From NCBI GenBank assembly GCA_025360525.1, contig JANYCA010000034.1, positions 1 to 64,000 of the forward strand: a stretch of DNA of 64,000 nucleotides. Reading direction: 5' to 3'. A model generated the notes under the pieces. That model made no database searches. It was not told the DNA's origin and worked only from the letters and a program-made list of their open reading frames with translations. How positions within the stretch are numbered: the stretch's first letter is position 1; each line of letters starts with the position of its first letter. Below, in pieces: positions 1 through 9,300 of the stretch. A program made the position numbers and the translations under genes. This stretch comes from Chitinophagaceae bacterium (GTDB lineage: Bacteria; Bacteroidota; Bacteroidia; Chitinophagales; Chitinophagaceae).

Positions 1-1140
1 AGGGTCACCGGGGCCGGCATTCGGGTTATTATTGTCAAAGGAAATGGTTGCGGCTCTTTGTTTGGCGTAGGCTTTACTCAATAGGCCCTGCATGGGCGAA
101 TGGGGTAAAAAGGCAGGATCGCCATAATAAAAATCTCTGTCAGCAAAGGCAAGGTTCATTGTTTGATAAAGCGTATGTATGTAGCGGGCACTATTGTAGC
201 CCATGCTTTTTAAATCGAAATTCTCCAATATGTTTAAGCTCTGCAACAATGCCGGACCTTGCGTCCATTGTTGCAGTTTATACACATCGATGCCTTTATA
301 ATTTACCTGCATGGGTTCTTCTTCCACGGGTTTCCAACTGGCTAAATCTTTCATCGTAATCAGTCCACCCTGTTCCTGGCAACCACGAACAAATTCCTGT
401 GCAATATCACCTTTATAAAAGCGCTCGTATGCCGCCATGATGGCTTCTTTACGGGTCTTTCCTTTTTTAAGGGCCTGCTGTTCTGCCTCCACCAATTTGG
501 TGAGAGTTTCCAGCAAATCTTTTTGTATAAATATTTCGCCTGCCTCCGGTGCTTCTCGTTTTTCGCCATTATGGGGCAGAAAAACTTTTTTACTATACGG
601 CCATTCTTTTATGCGCTGCTTTCCCCGTTCCATACTATTGGCAGTTTGTGCCTCTATCGGATAGCCTGCCGCCAGTTGCATGGCAGGTTCTATTACTTCT
701 TTAAGACTGAGCTTTCCGTAATTAGCCAGCATTAAACATAAGCCACCAACCGTACCAGGAGTTACAGCCGCCAACGGTCCGTACTCCGGCGGAAAATTGT
801 AGCCCTTGCTTTTATAAAAAGCAACCGTGGCTCCGGTAGGCGCCATCCCCAACGCGTTAATGCCAATTACTTTGCCCGTTTTAGGGTTGTAAATGAGTGC
901 CTGCGTTTCGCCGCCCCAGCTCAGTACATCCCACATGGTGCAGGTTGCAGCCAGCATGGCGCAGGCCGCATCAACAGCATTGCCACCTTTTTGAAAAACC
1001 ATGGAACCTGCTGTGGCAGCAAGGGGTTTGCCGGTAATGGCCATCCATTTTTTACCGTGCAATACCGGTTTTTGGGTTTGTTGTGCAGTTGCATTTATAA
1101 AAATAGTAAAGCAAATAGATAGCAGGATAAAGCGGTTCAT
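1..1140 (-). CDS. ggt: Gamma-glutamyltransferase, 5' part (runs off the window)
   Basis: The reading frame starts at an ATG at 1140 and stays open for 380 codons to the window edge, so the 3' end is missing. The product begins with a Sec signal peptide (MNRFILLSICFTIFINATAQ) and shows the large-subunit landmarks of the family: an early GNAVDAACA segment, a GGE motif, and DRDFYYGDP at about residues 334-342. The threonine nucleophile that is exposed by self-cleavage lies beyond the edge and cannot be checked. Family members are periplasmic enzymes that hydrolyse or transfer the gamma-glutamyl group of glutathione and related amides. No co-directional neighbour lies within the window, and the gene diverges from nothing nearby. 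The family call is firm; substrate is inferred. Confidence 0.9.
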   Translation of the reverse strand, partial: MNRFILLSICFTIFINATAQQTQKPVLHGKKWMAITGKPLAATAGSMVFQKGGNAVDAACAMLAATCTMWDVLSWGGETQALIYNPKTGKVIGINALGMAPTGATVAFYKSKGYNFPPEYGPLAAVTPGTVGGLCLMLANYGKLSLKEVIEPAMQLAAGYPIEAQTANSMERGKQRIKEWPYSKKVFLPHNGEKREAPEAGEIFIQKDLLETLTKLVEAEQQALKKGKTRKEAIMAAYERFYKGDIAQEFVRGCQEQGGLITMKDLASWKPVEEEPMQVNYKGIDVYKLQQWTQGPALLQSLNILENFDLKSMGYNSARYIHTLYQTMNLAFADRDFYYGDPAFLPHSPMQGLLSKAYAKQRAATISFDNNNPNAGPGDP

Positions 1141-1325
1141 AATAGAAATGGTTGAGTGATAAAGTTAAGCTGAGAAATGGTTAAAAAATATTGTACAGGT
1201 AAGTATTTTAGCAGCAGTAATTATTGGGTTGATACTTTGCAGCTGCAACTTTTGCAACCATCAAAACTGAAAAAAGTTACCAGCGAATTTTATCAATAGT
1301 AATTTATCCATTCCTTGTTTTCGGC

Positions 1326-1346
1326 TAATTCTTATTTTGAGGTGCT
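1326..1346 (+). repeat. Left outer inverted repeat, 21 bp
   Basis: An exact reverse complement of this segment is present at 2055-2075. Similarity stops abruptly at both ends, which suggests a defined boundary. Confidence 0.85.
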
Positions 1347-1435
1347 AAAGCAGTGTATGAATATATCAAACCTTGGTATTATAGCTTACTTCCGGAGGTA
1401 GTTGAAGTATCCAGGAACCTGAAAGCGTATCCTTT

Positions 1436-1449
1436 AACCTTAGTAGAAA
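1436..1449 (+). repeat. Left inner inverted repeat, 14 bp
   Basis: The sequence AACCTTAGTAGAAA is mirrored exactly at 1986-1999, 31 bp downstream of the transposase stop codon and 47 bp upstream of its start respectively. Confidence 0.75.
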
Positions 1450-1480
1450 ACAATTCAGTAAAACACCCAACCTTATTATC

Positions 1481-1939
1481 TCATTTTGAAAAATGTTTGC
1501 CGACAGGATCCAATGTCTTTTGATAAAATTTAATGAAGGTTTCATACTCTTCCATGAAAGTTACTTTGCGATGATGTTCAGGCTGATTTAAAATATATTT
1601 ACATACTTTGTCTATATCAGACTTTGATACTGAAAAAGCAGAAGCGGATTCCTGCCAGACAAAATTGCTGCCGCATAAATTATGCTGATTAATGAAGTTT
1701 TGGGAACTCTCTGCCACAATTGAGGCCAATGTTTCTTCTGATAGTTTTGGCGAACGTGATACCAGAAAATGAACATGTTCGGGGTTTGCATAGATGGCAT
1801 ATAAATGACTGGCATTATTATTTACAATACCCGTAATATACTTTTCAATTCGCTCACGGTGCTTTTCAGTGATGATAGGCAGCCGGTGAAGTGTAGTAAA
1901 AATAAAGTGGGTATACAGGTTGTTATACTCTATTTTCAT
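1481..1939 (-). CDS. Y1-type (HUH) transposase, IS200/RAYT-like
   Basis: The 152-residue product has the features of a Y1_Tnp single-strand transposase: an EHVHFLV segment (HUH metal-binding motif, about residues 54-60) and VCKYILNQPEHHRK near residues 111-124, in which the Tyr of YILNQ is the expected catalytic nucleophile. Both key motifs are intact and the length is normal for the family, so the enzyme may be active. Such enzymes cut and rejoin single-stranded DNA at hairpins. No TnpB/IscB accessory gene is next to it. Nested inverted repeats flank the gene, which supports the mobile or REP-associated interpretation. It is unrelated at sequence level to the decayed transposase at 37.2-37.8 kb. 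Confidence 0.88.
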   Translation of the reverse strand: MKIEYNNLYTHFIFTTLHRLPIITEKHRERIEKYITGIVNNNASHLYAIYANPEHVHFLVSRSPKLSEETLASIVAESSQNFINQHNLCGSNFVWQESASAFSVSKSDIDKVCKYILNQPEHHRKVTFMEEYETFIKFYQKTLDPVGKHFSK

Positions 1940-1985
1940 CTTAATTGATTATAAGGTAATAAGGTTATATGCTAACTTAATTTTC

Positions 1986-1999
1986 TTTCTACTAAGGTT
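1986..1999 (-). repeat. Right inner inverted repeat, 14 bp
   Basis: Exact reverse complement of 1436-1449, lying 47 bp upstream of the transposase start codon; it could also overlap the promoter of that gene. Confidence 0.75.
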
Positions 2000-2054
2000 G
2001 CCCGTTTATCTTAACACACCAAGTGATCTGTTTCGTAAAATTAATATTTTTCTC

Positions 2055-2075
2055 AGCACCTCAAAATAAGAATTA
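2055..2075 (-). repeat. Right outer inverted repeat, 21 bp
   Basis: Exact reverse complement of 1326-1346, marking the probable right edge of the transposase element, 76 bp before the next gene. Confidence 0.85.
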
Positions 2076-2121
2076 ACCTTGTTTTCATTTAAACAATTAA
2101 AATCATCCTTATCGAATCAGC

Positions 2122-2129
2122 TATATTTG
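2122..2129 (+). promoter_or_regulatory. Possible -7 box for the Dabb gene
   Basis: TATATTTG matches the Bacteroidota -7 consensus TAnnTTTG exactly and ends 22 bp before the start codon at 2152. No TTG -33 element sits at the usual spacing, so this is a weak call. Confidence 0.3.
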
Positions 2130-2151
2130 TTGGCACAAATAAAACAATAAA

Positions 2152-2466
2152 ATGGAAAATGTTTTTATACATCATGTATACTTCTGGTTAAAAAATTCCG
2201 GCAATGAGGCGGATAGAGATCAATTAGTGGAAGGTTTGAGGAAACTCTCCAAAGCCACTACTATTAACCAATTTCATATTGGCAAGCCAGCCGACACCAG
2301 CAGGGGAGTAATTGATAGTTCCTACGCAGTATCGTGGATGCTCATCTTTGAAAATGATGCCGACCAGGCAACCTATCAAACCGATCCGATTCATTTAAAA
2401 TTTATAGAAGAGTGCGCCCATCTTTGGAGTAAGGTGGTTGTTTACGATGCGGTAGATGTTAAGTAA
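2152..2466 (+). CDS. Dabb-domain protein (stress-responsive alpha/beta barrel)
   Basis: The 104-residue product is one complete Dabb domain: it opens with IHHVYFWLK, the usual beta strand with its His, and has the mid-domain GKPADT...SYAVSWMLIFEN pattern and a C-terminal HLKFIEECAHLW helix. These dimeric ferredoxin-like barrels are cytoplasmic; their biochemical role is generally unknown, although some relatives act on polyketide-like substrates. There is no signal peptide, unlike the second Dabb protein at 14.6 kb. The NAD(P)HX repair gene follows 38 bp downstream on the same strand, so the two may be co-transcribed. Family assignment is good; function is unknown. Confidence 0.85.
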   Translation: MENVFIHHVYFWLKNSGNEADRDQLVEGLRKLSKATTINQFHIGKPADTSRGVIDSSYAVSWMLIFENDADQATYQTDPIHLKFIEECAHLWSKVVVYDAVDVK

Positions 2467-2504
2467 TTTGCAAACATTACTACCATTTATAAATAGCATT
2501 CGTC

Positions 2505-4007
2505 ATGAAAATATTTTCCGCAGCACAAATAAAAAGTTGGGATGCTTTTACCGTTTCGCATGAACCCACTGCATCGATTGATTTAATGGAAAGGGCTGCC
2601 ACAGCCTGCTTTAACTGGCTGGTTAAAAATAATTTTGTTCAACAATCAATTCATATTTTTTGTGGTAAAGGCAATAATGGCGGCGATGGATTGGCGTTGG
2701 CAAGGATATTATCATCGCATCATCATAATACAAAAGTATATGTGTTGCAATCCGATAGCAAAGGGTCTGCTGATTTTGAAACTAACCTGGCCAGGCTTGT
2801 TACTTCTAATTTAATCATTCATACAATTGCAGCTACTGACGACTTTCCAACCTTAACGCAGGAAGATATAATTATTGATGCCCTATTTGGTACGGGGCTA
2901 AACAAACCACCGGATGGCATTGCTGCTGACATCATTGGGTTTATGGCAAAATCCGCAGCAACGGTAATTGCTATTGATATTCCTAGTGGTATGTATGCGG
3001 ATAAAACTTCCCGGCTTAATACAGTGGTTGTAGCCAATTATACACTGAGTTTTGAGCAATATAAACTGGCTTTTTTAATGGCAGAAAATGAGCCTTACAC
3101 TGGCGAGGTACAGGTGCTGCATATAGCCCTGCACAAACAATTTGTTGCAGATGAACCGGCGGTTTTTGAGTTGGTGGATAAAGATATGATCAGGCAAATT
3201 TACGTTCCAAGAAAGGTATTTGCACACAAAGGCACTTATGGGCACGCATTGTTGTATGCCGGAAGTAAGGGCATGATGGGGGCTGCAATATTAGCAGCCA
3301 AAGCCTGTTTACGAAGCGGCGTAGGACTATTGACTATTGCTGTTCCGGAACCGGGCGGAGATATTTTGCAGGGCCAGGTGCCGGAAGCCTTGTGCATAAC
3401 CGACATGGATGAAAAGTTTATGGAATATTGCTGGCATCAAAAAGCTGTTATTGGTATTGGCCCTGGCTGGGGAACCGGTACGGTAGCTGTGGAAGTGCTG
3501 GATAATATTATTGAGAAATGGAAAGGTTATTTAGTGATGGATGCCTCTGCGCTGCAATATTTGGCGCTTTATCCTGCAAAGCAAACGTTATTAATTGCCA
3601 ATACTATTCTTACACCTCATCCAACAGAATTTGATCGTTGTTTTGGTGAGTCGGGTAATGATTTTGAAAGAGTTGAACTGGCCTTGCAAAAAGCAGCGGA
3701 ATTAAAAATTTACATTGTATTGAAGGGCCACCATACATTGATTGCAACCCCAGGCGGTAAAGGGTATTTTAATAACACGGGCAATGCCGGTATGGCAAAG
3801 GGTGGGAGTGGAGATGTACTCACCGGCATTATTACAGGCTTGTTAGCGCAAGGCTACATTCCTTTGCACGCCTGTATGCTGGGGGTTTACTTACACGGGC
3901 TTGCCGGTGATATTGCCGCTGAAAAATTTTCGCAGGAGGCCATGCTGCCGGGTGATATCATACTCAACCTGGGGGCTGCATTTAAAATTATTCAAAAAAT
4001 TAAATAG
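2505..4007 (+). CDS. nnrD: Bifunctional NAD(P)H-hydrate epimerase / ADP-dependent dehydratase
   Basis: The 500-residue protein has the standard two-domain layout of the NAD(P)HX repair enzyme. The N-terminal YjeF_N epimerase domain carries GKGNNGGDGLALAR at about residues 54-67. The C-terminal ribokinase-like dehydratase domain carries NAGMAKGGSGDVLTG at about residues 426-440. The enzyme epimerises and dehydrates damaged, hydrated NADH or NADPH in the cytoplasm, using ADP (or ATP) for the dehydration. Length and motifs are normal and nothing key is missing. It sits between a Dabb gene and a GNAT gene on the same strand with short gaps (38 and 41 bp), a possible operon. Confidence 0.95.
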   Translation: MKIFSAAQIKSWDAFTVSHEPTASIDLMERAATACFNWLVKNNFVQQSIHIFCGKGNNGGDGLALARILSSHHHNTKVYVLQSDSKGSADFETNLARLVTSNLIIHTIAATDDFPTLTQEDIIIDALFGTGLNKPPDGIAADIIGFMAKSAATVIAIDIPSGMYADKTSRLNTVVVANYTLSFEQYKLAFLMAENEPYTGEVQVLHIALHKQFVADEPAVFELVDKDMIRQIYVPRKVFAHKGTYGHALLYAGSKGMMGAAILAAKACLRSGVGLLTIAVPEPGGDILQGQVPEALCITDMDEKFMEYCWHQKAVIGIGPGWGTGTVAVEVLDNIIEKWKGYLVMDASALQYLALYPAKQTLLIANTILTPHPTEFDRCFGESGNDFERVELALQKAAELKIYIVLKGHHTLIATPGGKGYFNNTGNAGMAKGGSGDVLTGIITGLLAQGYIPLHACMLGVYLHGLAGDIAAEKFSQEAMLPGDIILNLGAAFKIIQKIK

Positions 4008-4048
4008 TGGAATACAATGTTGTTCACTGAAAAGCTAACCAATAATAC

Positions 4049-4507
4049 ATGCAATTAAACTGGATTTACAAATCATTCCACCTCCTTACTGTTGAAGAAT
4101 TGTATGCTATCATGCAACTGCGAAATGAAGTTTTTTCTGTAGAACAAAATTGTGTTTACCAGGATGCAGATGATAAAGACCAGGCATCTTATCATCTTGC
4201 CGGATGGGATGGTAAAAAACTGGCTGCATATTGCAGGATATTACCTGCCGGATTATCTTATGATTCTCCGAGTATCGGCAGGGTGGTTTCCTCCCCGGCT
4301 TACCGTAATAGCGGCTGCGGACGTCGACTGATGCAGCTGGCGATTACCAAAACCATGGCTCAATTTAACCAACCCTTAATAACTATTAGCGCACAGCTTT
4401 ACCTCCAAAAATTTTATAGCGATCTTGGCTTTAAGCAAATCAGCGATGTGTATGCCGAAGATGGCATACCGCATATTAAGATGCAGTTAAGGTCAGGGTC
4501 TAAGTAA
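4049..4507 (+). CDS. GNAT family N-acetyltransferase, ElaA-like
   Basis: The 152-residue product has the ElaA-like N-terminus (LYAIMQLRNEVFSVEQNC) and a GNAT acetyl-CoA-binding motif at about residues 74-95, where IGRVVSSPAYRNSGCGRRL supplies the R-x-x-G-x-G/A pattern. Such proteins transfer an acetyl group from acetyl-CoA to an amine; the substrate of ElaA-like members is not known. It follows the NAD(P)HX repair gene by 41 bp on the same strand and is probably the last gene of that small operon, since 125 bp separate it from the outer-membrane gene downstream. The call is firm at family level only. Confidence 0.88.
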   Translation: MQLNWIYKSFHLLTVEELYAIMQLRNEVFSVEQNCVYQDADDKDQASYHLAGWDGKKLAAYCRILPAGLSYDSPSIGRVVSSPAYRNSGCGRRLMQLAITKTMAQFNQPLITISAQLYLQKFYSDLGFKQISDVYAEDGIPHIKMQLRSGSK

Positions 4508-4632
4508 ATAAACAATAATTTAAAGTTTTGGCCGTTTATCATTTTTAGTGAAGGTGATGTAGTTATTGCGTCGTTTAACTATTTAATCCGTTACTAATCC
4601 TTGTTATCCAAATTATCCAAAATGGTTCCCTA

Positions 4633-5634
4633 ATGAAAAATCATTTACACCCCTTTTTTATAAGACGGTTTTTCCCTTTTATTTTTTTATTATTTTTTTA
4701 TTCTGCCGGCAATGCACAACATTTAATATTGGGTAATGATGCGGTTCAAATTGAAGCTGGCTTAAACTTTGGACCCACTTTTTTCCTGGGCGATTTAGGT
4801 GGTAAGGTTGGTAAGGGAACAACCTTTATCAAGGACCTGAACTTTGAGCTTACCAAATTAATGAAAGGTGCTTTTATTTCTATTTATCCTTCGGAATGGT
4901 ATGGCATCAGGATCGCTGGTCAATACACTTATGTGGAAGGAAAAGACCCTTTAATAAATACCAATGGGGTAGATGAATTGTGGCGTAAGCAAAGAAATCT
5001 TGATTTTAAAAGTAATATGTGGGAAGTGTATGCTGCTATAGAATTTTTTCCGCTTCAATATGCAAAAAGAAACGATGAAGAATATTACCCGAGGCTAAGA
5101 CCCTATATTTTTGCAGGGTTGGGAGCTTTTCATTTTAATCCCAAAGGATCGCTTAAAGATCAGAATGGTAATGTAACCTGGCACGAACTTCATCCTTTAC
5201 GAACAGAAGGACAGGGTTTTGCAGAATACCCGGACAAGAAGCCTTACCAGTTAACACAAATGAACCTGCCTTTTGGTACTGGTGTAAAATACCTGGCGTC
5301 TGACAATATTAATCTTGCTTTTGAATTGCTGTACAGAAAGACATTTACTGATTATATGGATGATGTAAGTACTACTTATATTGACCGCACTTTATTCGAT
5401 AAATATCTATCTGCGGCAGATGCTACGGTTGCAAAATTAATCAGCGATAAAACAGTTGGCATTGTAACACCCGGTGTTACGAGATACGCACCCGGCGTAC
5501 AAAGAGGCAACTCAAATAATAATGATGCATATTTTTCGTTTGTATTAAAATTTGGGATGAGATTTGGAAGTCAGTTCAGTAATTCTTACAATAAGAATGC
5601 TGCTAACAGAACAAGATGTCCCGCCAGGTTTTAA
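4633..5634 (+). CDS. Outer-membrane beta-barrel protein, DUF6089/PorG-like
   Basis: The 333-residue product starts with a basic, very hydrophobic signal peptide ending ...FYSAGNAQ. Alternating polar/aromatic strands follow throughout (for example VQIEAGLNFGPTFFLGDLGG and FSFVLKFGMRFG), ending in an aromatic residue within a Cys-Pro-x-x-Phe tail (CPARF) that I associate with this family in Bacteroidota. The DUF6089/PorG group are outer-membrane barrels, some linked to type IX secretion. No second T9SS gene is adjacent, so a secretion role is only inference. A very small ORF follows 34 bp downstream. Confidence 0.75.
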   Translation: MKNHLHPFFIRRFFPFIFLLFFYSAGNAQHLILGNDAVQIEAGLNFGPTFFLGDLGGKVGKGTTFIKDLNFELTKLMKGAFISIYPSEWYGIRIAGQYTYVEGKDPLINTNGVDELWRKQRNLDFKSNMWEVYAAIEFFPLQYAKRNDEEYYPRLRPYIFAGLGAFHFNPKGSLKDQNGNVTWHELHPLRTEGQGFAEYPDKKPYQLTQMNLPFGTGVKYLASDNINLAFELLYRKTFTDYMDDVSTTYIDRTLFDKYLSAADATVAKLISDKTVGIVTPGVTRYAPGVQRGNSNNNDAYFSFVLKFGMRFGSQFSNSYNKNAANRTRCPARF

Positions 5635-5668
5635 TTTTTTAATAGAAACATTTTAAAAATCCATTTAT

Positions 5669-5818
5669 ATGAAAAACAGCTTGCAGACAAAGCCTTTTAT
5701 TTTTAAAATAATAGTATTGGTTACCTGCTTTATGATGGTAATGTTTTACAACCAATCAAAAGCAGCAGCTACTTCTTCTTCCACTTCAAGAGCCTCGCAT
5801 TTGTTTATAATAAAATAG
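5669..5818 (+). CDS. Tiny hydrophobic ORF, 49 residues
   Basis: An ATG at 5669 opens 49 codons encoding a basic start (MKNSLQTKPF), one hydrophobic segment (FKIIVLVTCFMMVMFY) and a Ser/Thr-rich tail. The layout resembles a signal peptide or single-span membrane peptide. It lies 34 bp after the outer-membrane barrel gene on the same strand and just before a hairpin-rich stretch that may end the transcript. I do not recognise a family. It may be real, because the spacing and membrane-peptide shape fit, but it could also be chance. Confidence 0.4.
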   Translation: MKNSLQTKPFIFKIIVLVTCFMMVMFYNQSKAAATSSSTSRASHLFIIK

Positions 5819-6320
5819 ATTTTCTTGTAAAATATTGCTGACACAATAAATATGGCAAAGTGGTGTATTGGAATTAATAAACCAGGAAGTAGCTTCAGTA
5901 CTTCTTAGCTCTGAAACCACTAACAACAAAATTCTCTTATTATCGCTTTGCCATTTTTATCCTGCTATTCAATCTTCAGTTTTGGGATCAGGCTTATAAA
6001 AAAAATGATCAACTGTTTTAAATGTTTTATTATCCTACAGATTAAAAGAAGATTCATTTAACCGTTTCAATTTAACTGGCTAGAGCCTGGCTCTATCTCG
6101 GGGCCGATTCAAACTACAGGCCGCTCCTTCTTTCACCACGCAAGTTTCAGCAGACATTAAATAACAGGTGCTACTTCTTTTTCACATAATCAATTGTTCG
6201 TAAGTTTTTGCAACAATAATTATCTTTCGCTGGTCAACTTTAACGTTCACTTCCGTAAGTCGTTTTTGTTGCAAAATGGCCTATATTTATTTATTAAATT
6301 ACTGCTATTAACCTAACCGC
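5819..6320. other. Gene-free spacer before the M43 protease gene
   Basis: About 500 bp without a believable ORF. Apart from the nested stems at 5852-5958 it contains a small perfect hairpin (AGAGCC-T-GGCTCT, near 6083) and is otherwise AT-rich. Promoter sequences for the large protease gene must lie near its end, but only a partial -7 match (TATATTTA near 6281) was seen. Confidence 0.5.
5852..5958 (+). other. Nested-stem structure, possible terminator or small RNA
   Basis: ATGGCAAAG at 5852-5860 pairs with CTTTGCCAT at 5946-5954, immediately followed by a T-run. Inside are smaller complementary segments, including GAAGTA with TACTTC. The arrangement could be a long terminator-like structure ending the 4633-5818 transcript, or a structured RNA. 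No sequence family was recognised. Confidence 0.4.
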
Positions 6321-9300
6321 ATGCAACAGATAACTTACATTTCTTCGTGTGTAGTGGCATTGGTATTTTATTGTTGCAGCAACGTTTTTTGCCAGCAGCC
6401 AGTAGTAAAGACATTCTCCTATCCGGCTTTTAACAACAGCCGCATTTGCAGTAACGATGTGTTATTACGGGAGTTGAGAAAGGATAAAAATTTTGTGGCA
6501 AGGGAGAAAATAATGAACGATCAAATACTACATTCTTTAAGACCATCCGCTCCCGATACACTGATTTTACCCGTGGTAATTCATATCATCAACCAAAACC
6601 CCTACAGCATTTCAGATGCAAAAGTTATAAACGGTATTAATGATCTTAACAATGCCTTTAGTAAATCTGGTCCGTACGCTTTAAGCGCCGGCGCCGATGC
6701 TAAAATTAGGTTTTGTATCGCCCAAAAAGATCCTGATGGAGGCATCACAACCGGCATTACCCGTACCACTTCTTATTATGGTGATCATTTAAACATGGAC
6801 AATGAAGATGCCCGGCTTAAGAACCTCATTCAGTGGGATCCAACGAGGTACATCAACATTTGGTTTATCACCAATATCGATGCTGAGGCTTATGCCAATT
6901 TTAGCTGCGGTGTTTGGACAAGACTTGGGGTAGGCGGTTACGCTACCATGCCTCCCGCCGGCGGAGCTCTCGATGGAATTGTTGTTACAGCATTTGGCAC
7001 TTTGCTGGCGCATGAAATGGGCCATTACCTGGGCCTCTATCACACTTTTGAGGGAGGCTGCTTTAATTTTGATTGCGCCATAAATGGGGATAGGGTTTGT
7101 GATACCCCGCCCGATGGATCTGTGCTACCATCATCCGCCTGTAGCAGTCCGGGCAACAGTTGCAACACTGATACCTTATCTGCCTACTCAAATGGCTTTT
7201 TTACCACGGATGTGCCGGATCAGATAGACAATTTTATGGATTATGGTAACAGCAGTTGCAGCAGGCAGTTTACGCAGGGGCAGGCAGACAGGATGAGGGC
7301 CGCCATTTTAACGCAGCGATCAGGATTGCTGCAAGATGAATGTAGGCCACCCTGTGCAGAAATCATTAAAGCAGAATTTTTGAGAGATACTACCTATACT
7401 TCCATTGGAGAGACGGTAAACTTTGCCAATACATCTGCCGGAGCTGCCAACTACAGCTGGCTGGTAAACGATGTGGTGAATTCATCAGCGGCCAATTTCA
7501 CCTTTACCTTTAATACCGCAGGCAAATACAAAATCACTTTAAAAGCATTTAATGCTGATACCAATTGTTTTGCTGCACATACTACCTATGTCATAGTCGG
7601 CTGTGGCGTGAGTGCCCGGTTTTATACGAATAAAAAGACAATCGCCAGCACATTACCCTTATATCCCGACAGTATCATTTTTACCAACTCATCTTTCCGT
7701 GGACAAACATACCAATGGCTGATAGGCAACGATAAAGGCATGGCAGAACAAGTGGTAAGCACAGGGATCAATCTCACCTATGTTTTTCCGGTGCCAGCCA
7801 CTTATACGATCAGGTTGATTGCTACCAATGGTGCTTGCTCAGATACCACTTCATATTATTCTGTATGGGTACAAGATGCCCAACCGGATGCTGTAGTGGT
7901 ACCTTATGCAGCTTTTTGTTACCAGGAAACAAAAGTGATTCTCAATCTTTGTATTGATAATTATGGTTTTGCTCCGTTGCCAAAAGGCACGCCGGTTACC
8001 TTCTACGATGCAGATCCACGATTGCCGGGAGCACACAAATTATCGCCCACTTTTTACCTGCCTTATCAAACAGTTGGTGGAAATTGCCGGTATTATTTTT
8101 ACAACCACTTACTGGATATTGGTTATCCACGGCTTAACCAGGTGTACGCCGTCATCAACGATTCGGGCAGCACCGCAACGCTGTCCCTGCCCAATACGGC
8201 ACTGCCCGAAAAAAATTATCTCAACAATGTATCGGTGGTGGGTGGTATCCGGTTTACCGTTACAGCTACACCATCGGCAGCAACATTACTACCCGGAGAT
8301 ACACTGCAGTTGAAGGCATTTGCTTCATCCAATGGTTTATCTTATTTGTGGAGCGATGCTTTTAAGTTAAGTTGTACGGCCTGTAGTAATCCGCAGTTAT
8401 ATGCAGACAGTGACCGGGTAAAGCGGGTGATTGCTACAAGCGGCTATGGTTGTAAAGACACCACCTATGTAACTATAAAAGTGCCGCCGGCAGATGATTT
8501 TACCCTTAAAATCAATAGCGTTATCTGTTCTTCAAAAGACAGTATGCTGGTGAATTTCACAGTATTCAACAGCTTCTTCAGGGGAGTTATACCCAAGGGT
8601 TTGCAAATATCTTTTTATAATGGAAACCCGGCAACAACTGCGGCTGTTTTATTAAAACCGGTTTACACCGTACAAGCTACAGTAAGCGCATTAAAGGCCA
8701 CATTTAGTACTACCATAAATATAATGCCGCAGGGAACTTTATACGCAGTAGTAAACGATAGCGTCAAAGCAATACCAGTAAGTCTGCCCAGTACTCCTTT
8801 GCTTGAAAAGCTGTATACAAACAACTTTGCCTCCATACCGTATGTTCCAAACAACGTATTGATTGATACTGCAATTTGCCAGGGGAGTAACTACTTTGGG
8901 TACACTGCCACCGGTACTTACACAGACACACTTGCAGGGTACAACGGCTGCGATAGCATACGTACAGTGAAATTGTTAGTAAAACCAATTTTTAAAACGA
9001 CTATCAACCTGGTGTTATGTCAGGGCGAAAGCTATGCTGGCTATACTGCTTCGGGCACATATGTTGATGTGTTCACTGCAGTAAATGGTTGCGACAGCAC
9101 CCGTACTTTAAACCTCACCATCAAGCCCATCTTTAAAACCAGTGTTACAAAAGTTATTTGCCAAGGCGAAAATTATGGCGGCCATACAACTACAGGTTTA
9201 TACGTAGATGTATTTACAGCCATCAACGGGTGCGACAGCACCCGTACACTAACGCTTACGGTGAACCCAACAAAGGCGCTAACAGTTAACGCTGATATTT

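Larger units (their letters stand above)
1141..1480. other. Gene-free spacer carrying the left repeats of the Y1 element
   Basis: This 340-bp stretch holds no convincing ORF. It contains the left copies of two inverted repeats (1326-1346 and 1436-1449) whose partners lie beyond the transposase gene. The part from 1141 to 1325 is AT-rich and probably carries the promoter region of the gamma-glutamyltransferase gene, but no confident promoter match was found. Confidence 0.6.
1326..2075 (-). mobile_element. Y1 (HUH) transposase element bounded by nested inverted repeats
   Basis: A 21-bp sequence at 1326-1346 (begins TAATTCTTATTTT) recurs as an exact reverse complement at 2055-2075. Inside it, a second exact 14-bp inverted pair (AACCTTAGTAGAAA) lies at 1436-1449 and 1986-1999. 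Between them is a single transposase gene, so the roughly 750-bp unit looks like one element or a transposase with its cognate repeats. Classical IS200/IS605 elements have subterminal hairpins rather than long terminal inverted repeats, so this arrangement is closer to the REP-associated (RAYT) type. The boundaries are inferred only from the repeats; no target-site evidence is available in one window. Confidence 0.65.

Noticed and set aside
2130..2146. TTGGCAC sequence resembling a sigma-54 -24 box
   Set aside because: The -12 GC is missing and the start site would fall after the start codon.
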